Assembly (NCBI GenBank): GCA_016213205.1 | Contig: JACRAZ010000065.1 | Span: forward strand, 1-64,000 | Direction: 5' to 3' | Source: Burkholderiales bacterium | GTDB lineage: Bacteria > Pseudomonadota > Gammaproteobacteria > Burkholderiales > Burkholderiaceae_C | Length of the DNA: 64,000 nt | Shown: one piece after another, positions 33,257 through 40,835 of the stretch | Layout: the number at the start of each line of letters is the position of its first letter | How positions within the stretch are numbered: position 1 is the stretch's first letter | The notes under the pieces: generated by a model | The model's database searches: none | What the model was told of the DNA's origin: nothing | Seen by the model: only the letters and a program-made list of their open reading frames with translations | Program-made: the position numbers and the translations under genes

Positions 33257-34234
33257 TTACTGCACCGTCAGGTTGAGGGACCGGATGAGTGGGCCCCACA
33301 ACGCGAGTTCGCCGCCGATGACCCGAGTCAGCTCCTGGGGTCCGCCGAAAGCCACGTCCAGGCCCAGCGCCGCGAGGCGCTCGCCCGTGTCCGGCGCGGC
33401 GGCGGCCAACTCCAGTTCCCGCGTCAGCCGTTGGTGAACGGCCGGCGGCAACCCGGGCGGTGCCACCACACCCATCCAGCCCCGAAACTCATAGTCGGGC
33501 ACGGTCTCGGCGATGGCGGGCAGGTCGGGGTAGAGCTTGTGGCGGCTGCGCCCCGTCGTGGCCAGCAGGCGCAGCTTGCCGGCGGCCGCCAGCGGCCCGG
33601 CGCTGTTGGGCGCGTCGAAGACGAACTGCAGGGCGCCGCCCATCAGATCGTTGATCGCCAGCGCCGTGCCGCGGTAGGGCACGTGGGTGAGCTTCACGCC
33701 GGCCTTTGCCGCGAGCAGTTCGCCGCTCAGGTGGTTGGTCGAACCGATGCCGGCCGAGCCGTAGCTCAGCGTGCCGGGCTGCGCACGCGCGGCCGCGAGC
33801 AGATCGGCCAGCGAGCGCCAGGGGCTGTCGGCGCGCACCGCCAGCACGTTGACGTATTCGCAGACCTTGGCCACCGGCGTGAGGTCCCTGAGCGGGTCGT
33901 AGCCGACGTTCTTGTACAGGCTCGGCCCGATGCTGAGCGACGCCGTGTGCGCGAAACCGATCGCGTAGCCGTCGGCGGCCATCTTCGACAAGCGCGCGAC
34001 GGCCAGCGTGCTGCCGGCGCCGGGCACGTTCTCGACGATGACGGTCTGGCCGAGCTGCGCCTGCAGGCGGCTCGCGAACAGGCGCGTCACGCCGTCGGCC
34101 GGCCCACCGGGAGCGAAGCCGACCAGGAAACGCAGCGGGCGCGATGGATAGGCGGTCTCCTGCGCACCAGCGGCCCGGGACAGCAGCGCAGCGGTGAGGC
34201 CGCCGAGCAGACAGTGGCGACGCGAATGGTTCAT
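33257..34234 (-). CDS. Bug/TctC-family tripartite tricarboxylate binding protein
   Basis: A 325-residue periplasmic protein with a twin-Arg-containing signal sequence (NHSRRHCLLGGLTAALLSRAAGA) and the Bug domain YPSRPLRFLVGFAPGGPADGV. VENVPGAGSTLAVARL and HVPYRGTALAINDLMGG follow. The usual family length is about 325 residues, so it is complete. It is the last gene of the minus-strand operon starting at 42908, 20 bp after an acyl-CoA dehydrogenase gene. It resembles the Bug protein at 24011 only at family level. It probably binds the growth substrate or a carboxylate; no membrane partners are nearby. Confidence 0.87.
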   Translation of the reverse strand: MNHSRRHCLLGGLTAALLSRAAGAQETAYPSRPLRFLVGFAPGGPADGVTRLFASRLQAQLGQTVIVENVPGAGSTLAVARLSKMAADGYAIGFAHTASLSIGPSLYKNVGYDPLRDLTPVAKVCEYVNVLAVRADSPWRSLADLLAAARAQPGTLSYGSAGIGSTNHLSGELLAAKAGVKLTHVPYRGTALAINDLMGGALQFVFDAPNSAGPLAAAGKLRLLATTGRSRHKLYPDLPAIAETVPDYEFRGWMGVVAPPGLPPAVHQRLTRELELAAAAPDTGERLAALGLDVAFGGPQELTRVIGGELALWGPLIRSLNLTVQ

Positions 34235-34254
34235 TCGAAGCTCCCGTGCAGCCT

Positions 34255-35421
34255 TCAGTACGAGCGCGGCAATCCCATTACGTGTTCGGCGATATAGTTC
34301 AGCACCATCTCGCGGTTCAGCGGCGCCGTGCGCAGCAGCCGCACCAGGCCGTACAGGTCGTAGATGCCGTACTCCTTGGTGAAGCCGTTGCCGCCGTGGG
34401 TCTGGATGGCGGCGTCCACCGCGTGGATGCCGGCCTCGGCGCCGGCGTACTTGGCGATGTTGGCGAACTCGCCCGCCGGCTGGCCCTGGTCGAAGGCCCA
34501 TGCGGCCTTGAGCGCCATCAGCGAGGCCATCTCGATCTCGCTGCGCGCGATGGCCAGCGGATGCTGCACGCCCTGATAGGCGCCGATCGGTGTGTTGTTG
34601 AAGAGTTTGCGGTCGTTGGCGTAGGCCACCGCCTTCTTCAGCGCGAAGCGGCCGACGCCGGTGCACAGGCCCGACAGGATGATGCGCTCCGGGTTGAGCG
34701 TGTCGAACAGGATGCCGAAGCCCTTGTTGACCTCGCCGAGCACGTCGTCCTCGGTCAGCGCGACGTCGTCGAAGAACACCTGCCACTGCGTCTCGGGCAC
34801 CGGGAAGGCCACCGGGATCAGCGTCTTGCTGATGCCCTTCTTCTTCATGTCGACCATGAAGATGGTGAAGCCGTCGGTCTTCTTCTTCACGTCGGCGCGC
34901 GGGGTGGTGCGCGTCACCACCATCGCGTAGTCGGCGCGGTTGGCGTCGGTGATGAAGACCTTCTGCCCGCTCAGCCGGAAGCCGCCTTTGCCATCGGTCT
35001 TGGCGATGCTGGTGATCTCCATCGAGTTCGAGCCGGCGTTCGGCTCGGTGATCGCGAAGCAGAAACGGATCTCGCCGGCGCAGCCGCCCGGCAGCAGGCG
35101 GCGCTTCATGGCCTCGCTGGCGTGCTTGGCCAGCAGGCCCATGGTCATCGTCGGGCCCACCACCAGGTTCAGCAGCGGGATGCCGTTGTTGGCCAGGCCC
35201 TCCATGAACAGCAGCATCTCGGTCATGCCCTGGCCGGCGCCGCCGTAGGCCTCGGGCACCATGATGCCGAGGAAGCCGTCGTCGGTGATCTGCTTGTACA
35301 GCTCGGCCGGCGGCTCGCTCTTCTCGGCGTACCTTTTCCAATAGACATGGTCGAAGCGCTGCGAGACGCGGTCGCCGTACTCGTAGACCATGCGCTGTTC
35401 CTGGGTCAGGGCGAAGTCCAT
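34255..35421 (-). CDS. Acyl-CoA dehydrogenase, helix-G-Glu type
   Basis: A 388-residue acyl-CoA dehydrogenase with ITEPNAGSNSMEI and SGQKVFITDANRAD. At the usual C-terminal EGT position the sequence reads TAPLNREMVLNYI, with Pro where the Glu would be, but helix G has NPERIILSG, whose Glu matches the catalytic base of isovaleryl-CoA and long-chain dehydrogenases. It ends MGLPRSY, shared in form with the proteins at 39651 and 57623. A branched or bulky acyl-CoA is therefore a reasonable substrate guess. It lies 19 bp after the crotonase gene. Confidence 0.88.
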   Translation of the reverse strand: MDFALTQEQRMVYEYGDRVSQRFDHVYWKRYAEKSEPPAELYKQITDDGFLGIMVPEAYGGAGQGMTEMLLFMEGLANNGIPLLNLVVGPTMTMGLLAKHASEAMKRRLLPGGCAGEIRFCFAITEPNAGSNSMEITSIAKTDGKGGFRLSGQKVFITDANRADYAMVVTRTTPRADVKKKTDGFTIFMVDMKKKGISKTLIPVAFPVPETQWQVFFDDVALTEDDVLGEVNKGFGILFDTLNPERIILSGLCTGVGRFALKKAVAYANDRKLFNNTPIGAYQGVQHPLAIARSEIEMASLMALKAAWAFDQGQPAGEFANIAKYAGAEAGIHAVDAAIQTHGGNGFTKEYGIYDLYGLVRLLRTAPLNREMVLNYIAEHVMGLPRSY

Positions 35422-35440
35422 GGCGTTGCCTCCTGGAAAC

Positions 35441-36244
35441 TCAGCGATTGGCCGAAGGGAAGTTGGGAGCGCGCTTTTCCTTGACGGCGGCGACGCCCTC
35501 CTTGGCGTCTTCGCCCAGGAAGCACAGCATCTCCATCGCCAGCGAGCTCTCGAAGATCGGCCGCGCCATGTTCATCCAGCCGTTGAGCGAGCGCTTGGTG
35601 AAGCGGATCGCCTGCTGGCTGCCGGCGGCGAGTTTGTCGGCGACTTCCATCGCCTTGTCCATCAGCTGGGCGCGCGGCACGCACAGACTGACCAGGCCGA
35701 TACGCTCGGCCTCCTTGCCCGACACGAACTCGGCCGTCATCAGGTAGTACTTGGCCTTGGCCATGCCGCATAGCAGCGGCCAGCAGATGGCCGCGTGGTC
35801 GCCAGCAGCGACGCCGAGTTTGACGTGGCCGTCGGTGATCTTGGCTTCCTCGGCCATGATGCTGATGTCGGCCATCATCGCCACCGCCAGCCCGGCGCCG
35901 ACCGCCACGCCATTGATCGCCGAGATCACCGGCTTGTCGCAGGCCATCACGTTGTAGACGATGTCCGAGGCCTCGTTCATCACCATGTTGATGGTGTCCG
36001 CGTTGCCGACCATGTTGGTGATCCAGGACAGGTCGCCGCCGGCCGAGAACGCACGGTCGCCGGCACCGGTGATCACCGCCACCTTGGTCTTGGGGTCGTC
36101 GTTGACGACGCCCCACACCTTCGTCAGCTCCCAGTGCAGGCGGCCGTTGGTGGCGTTCATCACCTCGGGGCGGTTGATGGTGATCAGCAGCACGCCGTTG
36201 GGCTTGGCGTCGAACTTGAGGAACTGGAAGTCGGAGTAGTTCAT
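35441..36244 (-). CDS. Crotonase-superfamily protein (enoyl-CoA hydratase/isomerase-like)
   Basis: A 267-residue crotonase. The oxyanion-hole regions [13 protein letters not shown] and [19 protein letters not shown] are present. At the two hydratase Glu positions it has non-acidic residues ([18 protein letters not shown]), so a plain hydratase reaction is doubtful. The C-terminus [14 protein letters not shown] is typical of the family. It is in the operon with the acyl-CoA dehydrogenase at 34255 (19 bp) and an SDR (44 bp). A role in hydrating, isomerising or hydrolysing an unsaturated or keto acyl-CoA is inferred from the neighbours. Confidence 0.86.
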   Translation of the reverse strand: MNYSDFQFLKFDAKPNGVLLITINRPEVMNATNGRLHWELTKVWGVVNDDPKTKVAVITGAGDRAFSAGGDLSWITNMVGNADTINMVMNEASDIVYNVMACDKPVISAINGVAVGAGLAVAMMADISIMAEEAKITDGHVKLGVAAGDHAAICWPLLCGMAKAKYYLMTAEFVSGKEAERIGLVSLCVPRAQLMDKAMEVADKLAAGSQQAIRFTKRSLNGWMNMARPIFESSLAMEMLCFLGEDAKEGVAAVKEKRAPNFPSANR

Positions 36245-36288
36245 TGAAGCATTCCTTGTGCAAGAAGCTGGAAGGGAAGGAGGCGGAT

Positions 36289-37209
36289 TCAGACGGGATC
36301 CCACGAGAACACGACGGCCGAGCTCTCGAGCGGGAAGAAGTTGGGCTTCATCGCGGGCAGCACGCGCTCGGCGATCGTCTCGGGCGTCCAGCCCTCGGCG
36401 GTGTGCATGCCGCGCACGGGCCGCGGCTGGCTCATCAGGAAGATCTCGTTGCCGCGCACGGCGAAGATCTGCGAGGTGACCTCGGCCGCGGCGTCGCTGG
36501 CCAGGAAGGCGGCCATCGGCGCGATCTGCGCGGTGTCGAGCTTCTTGAGCTTCTCCACGCGGGCCTGCTGCTCGGGCGTGTCGGTCGGGATCGAGCCGAT
36601 CATGCGGCTCCACGCGAACGGCGAGATGCAGTTGGAGCGCACGTTGTAGCGCTTCATGTCGCCGGCGATCGAGCGCGAGAGCGCGACGATCCCCAGCTTG
36701 GCCGCGCCGTAGTTGGCCTGTCCTAGGTTGCCGATCAGCCCCGAGGTGGAGGTCATGTGCACGTAGGCGCCCGAGTTCTGGGCCTTGAAGTGCGTGGCTG
36801 CCGCGCGCGAGACGTAGAAGCAGCCGTTGAGGTGCACGTCGATGACCGCCTTCCACTCCTCTTCCGACATGGCGAAGAAGAAGCGGTCGCGCAGGATGCC
36901 GGCGTTGTTGACGACGATGTCGATGCGGCCGAAGTGGTCCAGCGCGCACTGCACGATGCGGCCGGCCGAAGCCCAGGTGGACACGCTGTCGGTGGACAGC
37001 GCGGCGTGGCCGCCCATGGCCGTGATCTCGTCGACCACCTGCTGGCCCAGGCTCGCGTCCTGGCCTTCGCCCGCGACCGAGGCGCCGATGTCGTTGACGA
37101 CGACCTTGGCGCCCTGGGCGGCCATCTCGAGCGCGATGTCGCGGCCGATGCCCCGGCCCGATCCGGTGACCACGGCCACCTTGTCTTTCAGCATGCTGCC
37201 TTTGTGCAC
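36289..37209 (-). CDS. SDR, (3R)-hydroxyacyl-CoA-dehydrogenase-like
   Basis: A 306-residue short-chain dehydrogenase with cofactor loop TGSGRGIGRDIALEMAAQGA, NNAGILRD, and catalytic residues in MTSTSGLIGNLGQANYGAAK (Ser, Tyr and Lys all present). NDIGASVAGEG after strand 2 and the long C-terminal extension with SQPRPVRGM resemble the dehydrogenase half of peroxisomal-type multifunctional enzyme 2. It likely oxidises a 3-hydroxyacyl-CoA. A GTG start at 37209 follows AAGGAAAC on the coding strand; the ATG five codons later is an alternative. It is 51 bp downstream of the heteromeric dehydrogenase pair. Confidence 0.85.
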   Translation of the reverse strand: MHKGSMLKDKVAVVTGSGRGIGRDIALEMAAQGAKVVVNDIGASVAGEGQDASLGQQVVDEITAMGGHAALSTDSVSTWASAGRIVQCALDHFGRIDIVVNNAGILRDRFFFAMSEEEWKAVIDVHLNGCFYVSRAAATHFKAQNSGAYVHMTSTSGLIGNLGQANYGAAKLGIVALSRSIAGDMKRYNVRSNCISPFAWSRMIGSIPTDTPEQQARVEKLKKLDTAQIAPMAAFLASDAAAEVTSQIFAVRGNEIFLMSQPRPVRGMHTAEGWTPETIAERVLPAMKPNFFPLESSAVVFSWDPV

Positions 37210-37260
37210 GGCGATGTTTCCTTTATGCGGATGAACGAATGGGGAACGGCGTGCGCGCGA

Positions 37261-38427
37261 TCAGCTGGGAAGCTGGAGCACCGCACCTGCCAGGATGTTG
37301 CGCTGGACCTCGTTGCTGCCGCCGTAGATCGTGGCCGGGCGCGCGTTGTAGAAGGTGGTGAGCACGTCGATCGTGCCACCGTCGGTGGGCACGTCGCCCG
37401 GCGTGCCGCCGCTGGCGCCGGCGATCTCGACCAGAAGGTTGGCCAGCCGCGAGTACGTTTCGGTGGCGAAGATCTTGAGCATCGAGACCTCGGGGCCCAG
37501 TGCCTCGCCGCGCTTGACCTGCTCGACGAAGCGCGCGTAGAGCGTGCCCAGGTCGGCCACGTCCAGCGCCAGCTGCGTGAAGCGGTCGCTGAACACGGGA
37601 TCGTCGAGCAACCCCAGCGCAGCCGCGGCCTCTTCGACGCGCGACAGCGCGTACTGGCTCTGCTTGGGGCTGCCCAGGAAGATGCGCTCGAAGCCGAGCA
37701 GCGCCTTGGCGATCGTCCAGCCCTTGTTCAGCTCGCCGACGATGTTGGCGCGCGGGACGCGCACTTTGTCGAGGAAGACCTCGCAGAAGTCTTCGGCGCC
37801 CGCGATGTTGCGGATGGGCCGCACCGTGATGCCGGGGCTCTTCATGTCGGCCAGCAGGAAGCTGATGCCTTCCTGCTTCTTGGCCGCCTTGTCGGTGCGC
37901 ACGAGCAGGAAGATGTGGGTTGCGTCCTGCGCCAGCGTGGTCCAGATCTTCTGCCCGGTGACCATGAAGTCATCGCCGTCGGCCACCGCCTCGGTGCGCA
38001 GGCTGGCGAGGTCGGAGCCGGAGTTCGGTTCCGAGTAGCCCTGGCACCAGATGTCCTGGCAGGCCAGGATGCGCGGCAGGTACTGAGCGCGCTGCGCGTC
38101 GGTGCCGTGCTGGATGAGCAGCGGGCCGACCATGGTGATGCCCATGTCGGGGGCGCGGGCCACGCCGTGGCGCTCTTGCTCCTCGATGAACGCGATCAGC
38201 TTGTCCGGCGCCAGCCCCATCCCGCCGTGCCGCGCGGGCCAGCTCGGGGCCAGCCAGCCGTGGGCCGCGAGCTTCAGCGTCCAGGGACGGATCTCGTCCC
38301 AGCGCAGGCGCCGCTTGGGGTAGCGCAGGTGTTCCGGGTAGTGCTGCTGGAAGAAGGCGCGCACCTCGACACGGAAGGCCTCGGTGTCCATCGTGTTCCA
38401 GTCTCGGGCCATGCTCGACGCGCTCAT
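37261..38427 (-). CDS. Acyl-CoA dehydrogenase, large subunit of a heteromeric pair (likely)
   Basis: A 388-residue acyl-CoA dehydrogenase of the PimC/FadE26 sort. It has QGYSEPNSGSDLASL, then GQKIWTTLAQDATHIFLLVRT, and a C-terminal YGGSNEVQRNILAG where EGT is replaced by GGS. Helix G carries GFERIFLG, whose Glu can act as base. The gene directly upstream encodes a diverged subunit without either Glu, and the two overlap as ATGA at 38424-38427. That layout is typical of alpha2beta2 dehydrogenases for steroid side chains or dicarboxyl-CoAs. An alternative start is the ATG five codons downstream (MARDWNTM). Confidence 0.87.
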   Translation of the reverse strand: MSASSMARDWNTMDTEAFRVEVRAFFQQHYPEHLRYPKRRLRWDEIRPWTLKLAAHGWLAPSWPARHGGMGLAPDKLIAFIEEQERHGVARAPDMGITMVGPLLIQHGTDAQRAQYLPRILACQDIWCQGYSEPNSGSDLASLRTEAVADGDDFMVTGQKIWTTLAQDATHIFLLVRTDKAAKKQEGISFLLADMKSPGITVRPIRNIAGAEDFCEVFLDKVRVPRANIVGELNKGWTIAKALLGFERIFLGSPKQSQYALSRVEEAAAALGLLDDPVFSDRFTQLALDVADLGTLYARFVEQVKRGEALGPEVSMLKIFATETYSRLANLLVEIAGASGGTPGDVPTDGGTIDVLTTFYNARPATIYGGSNEVQRNILAGAVLQLPS

Positions 38428-39632
38428 CGTGCCGTGCCCTCCGCGCCAGCGTTGCCGCCATCGCCATGGCGTCGTGTCAGCGCGGCGTAGCGGCGCCGTT
38501 GCTGGGCGGCGTTGCCGAGCCATGCCGACAGCACGAGCGAGCGTTGAAGGTACAGCCCGAGGTCGTGTTCGTCGGTGACGCCGATCGCGCCGTGCATCTG
38601 CACCGCCTCGCGTCCGATGTTCAGTGCTGCCTCCGAGCAGCGCGCCTTCACGCGCGCCGCCAGCTGCGCGCGTGCGTCGCCGGTGACGCCGCGGTCGAGT
38701 TCGGCCAGCGCGTGCTCGAGCAGCGCGCTGCTCAGCTCACGCTGGACGAGCAGGTCGACGGCACGGTGCTGCAGAGCCTGGTAGCTGCCGATCGGTTTGC
38801 CGAACTGCTTGCGCGTGCGCAGGTAGTCCAAGGTCATGTCTAGCATCCGGCGCGCGCAGGCGAGCAGTTCCACCCCGGCCATGACAAGAGCCTCGTCGCA
38901 GGCGGCGGCGAAGGCCGCGCACGCCCGCTCGCCGCTGGCCAGCAGGTGGCTGGCTGGCAGAACCACGATGTCGAGTTCGAGGCGGGCTGCAAAGCTGCCG
39001 TCGGCCTGACGCTGCAGTTCGCGGCCGGACCCCACGGCTTCGGCCGGCAGCCAGACCAGCGCCAGACCGTCGGACGACGACGCGGTGACGATGTAGCCGT
39101 TCGCGCCCGCTCCGGGCCGCACATGCAGCTTGCGGCCGCTCAGCCGCAGCCCGGACTCGTGGCGTGCACACACAACGGCCGGCTCCGCGGGATGGCCGTG
39201 GCGGTCGAAGCTGGCGGCCCCGGCGGCGTCCTCCTGCCAGGCCACCGCAGGCAGCAACTGCCCCGCTGCCGTCCGTTCCAGCAACTGCGCGGCCAGGCCA
39301 CCGTCACCGCAGCGCGCCAGCACGCGGCCGGCGAACACGATGACCGGGGTCACCGGCTCGGGCGCCGCCTGCGCCGACAGTGCCGAGACCACCTCGGCCA
39401 TTTCGGTCAGGCCCTGACCATAGCCACCTGCCGACTCCGGCGCGAGCAACCCGGTCCAGCCCTGCTGGGCCAGCGCCGCCCAGAACCGCAGGTCGAACCC
39501 GGGGGCCTTGCCGCGCAGGGCGCGGGAACGGGAGGCAGGAGCTTCCTTGCCGACGAAGGCAGAGGCACTCGCGCGCAACAGGGCGCGTTCTTCGAATCGA
39601 TCGGCCGGTGAGGCCAGGGTGGCAGCGGTCAT
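38424..39632 (-). CDS. Diverged acyl-CoA dehydrogenase, small subunit without catalytic Glu
   Basis: A 402-residue acyl-CoA-dehydrogenase-fold protein. The C-terminal half has TRKQFGKPIGSYQALQHRAVD and REAVQMHGAIGVTDEHDLG, both FAD/dimer segments of the family. The EGT motif is missing (SAWLGNAAQQRRR) and helix G lacks Glu (EALVMAGVELL). It probably forms the non-catalytic partner of the subunit encoded next (37261-38427), with FAD bound across the interface as in PimCD or FadE28-FadE29 pairs. It is translationally coupled to that gene and 18 bp downstream of another dehydrogenase. Confidence 0.83.
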   Translation of the reverse strand: MTAATLASPADRFEERALLRASASAFVGKEAPASRSRALRGKAPGFDLRFWAALAQQGWTGLLAPESAGGYGQGLTEMAEVVSALSAQAAPEPVTPVIVFAGRVLARCGDGGLAAQLLERTAAGQLLPAVAWQEDAAGAASFDRHGHPAEPAVVCARHESGLRLSGRKLHVRPGAGANGYIVTASSSDGLALVWLPAEAVGSGRELQRQADGSFAARLELDIVVLPASHLLASGERACAAFAAACDEALVMAGVELLACARRMLDMTLDYLRTRKQFGKPIGSYQALQHRAVDLLVQRELSSALLEHALAELDRGVTGDARAQLAARVKARCSEAALNIGREAVQMHGAIGVTDEHDLGLYLQRSLVLSAWLGNAAQQRRRYAALTRRHGDGGNAGAEGTAR

Positions 39633-39650
39633 GAGGCGAAAGCTTGTCGA

Positions 39651-40817
39651 TCAATACGACTTGGGCAGGCCGAGTACTTTCTCGGCGATGAAACACAGGA
39701 TCAGCTGCGGGCTGATCGGCGCGACGCGCGGGATCAGCATCTCGCGCAGATAACGTTCGACCTGATACTCCTTGGCGTAGCCGAAGCCGCCCAGCGTGGC
39801 CATGGCGCGCTGGCAGGCGGCGAAGCCGGCTTCCGCGGCCATGTACTTGGCGGCATTGGCATCGGCGCCGCAGTCGAGCTTCTGGTCGTACTTCCAGGCC
39901 CCGCGCATCGCCATCAGCCACGCCGCTTCCAGCTCCATCCAGCTCTGCGCCAGCGGGTGCTGGATGGCCTGGTTCTGGCCGATCGGGCGGTCGAAGACGA
40001 TGCGCTCGCGCGCGTAGCGGGTGGCGCGTTCGAGCGCGGCCTGCCCGAGCCCGACCGCCTCGCCGGCGATCAGGATGCGCTCCGGATTCATGCCATGCAG
40101 GATGTACTCGAAGCCGCGGCCTTCTTCGCCGATGCGGTCTTCCACCGGCACTTTCAGGCCGTCGATGAAGAGCTGGTTGGAGTCCACCGCGTGGCGGCCC
40201 ATCTTCTCGATCTCGCGCACCTCGACGAACCGGCGGTCGAGGTCGGTATAGAACAGGCTCAGCCCGAGCGTCGGCTTGGCGCACTGTTCCACCGGCGTGG
40301 TGCGCGCCAGGATCAGCATCTTGTTGGCGACCTGCGCGGTGGAAATCCACACCTTCTGGCCGCTCAGCACGTAGTGCTCGCCGCTGCGCTCGGCGCGGGT
40401 CTTGAGCTTGGTGGTGTTGAGGCCGGTGTTCGGCTCGGTCACCGCGAAGCAGGCCTTGTGCTGGCCGGCGATCAGCGGCGGCAGCATGCGGCGCTTCTGC
40501 TCGTCGGTGCCGAACACCACGACCGGCTGCAAGCCGAAGATGTTCATGTGCACCGACGAACAGCCCGACAGGCCTGCGCCCGAACGCGCAATGGCGGCCA
40601 TCATCACGGTAGCCTCGGAGATGCCCATGCCGCTGCCGCCGTACTCGGCCGGCATGCAGATGCCCAGCCAGCCGCCGGCGGCGAGCGCGTCGTACAGCTC
40701 GAATGGGAAGCCGCCGTCGCGGTCGTGCGCGAGCCAGTAGTCGTCGCCGAAACGATCGCAGATCTTGCCGATCGCCTCGCGGATCGCCTCATGCTCGCGG
40801 TTGTCGGTGAAGTCCAT
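39651..40817 (-). CDS. Acyl-CoA dehydrogenase, helix-G-Glu type
   Basis: A 388-residue acyl-CoA dehydrogenase. It has VTEPNTGLNTTKL, SGQKVWISTAQVANKMLIL and helix G GMNPERILIAGEAVG with the Glu expected for isovaleryl/long-chain types. The C-terminal EGT site reads APISPQLILCF and the protein ends LGLPKSY. It is second in the operon that begins with the FadH-like gene (18 bp spacing). Relatives of this branch often act on branched-chain or citronellyl-type acyl-CoAs, which would suit a terpenoid or alicyclic side chain; that is an inference. Confidence 0.88.
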   Translation of the reverse strand: MDFTDNREHEAIREAIGKICDRFGDDYWLAHDRDGGFPFELYDALAAGGWLGICMPAEYGGSGMGISEATVMMAAIARSGAGLSGCSSVHMNIFGLQPVVVFGTDEQKRRMLPPLIAGQHKACFAVTEPNTGLNTTKLKTRAERSGEHYVLSGQKVWISTAQVANKMLILARTTPVEQCAKPTLGLSLFYTDLDRRFVEVREIEKMGRHAVDSNQLFIDGLKVPVEDRIGEEGRGFEYILHGMNPERILIAGEAVGLGQAALERATRYARERIVFDRPIGQNQAIQHPLAQSWMELEAAWLMAMRGAWKYDQKLDCGADANAAKYMAAEAGFAACQRAMATLGGFGYAKEYQVERYLREMLIPRVAPISPQLILCFIAEKVLGLPKSY

Positions 40818-40835
40818 CGTCGTGGCGCTCCAAGC

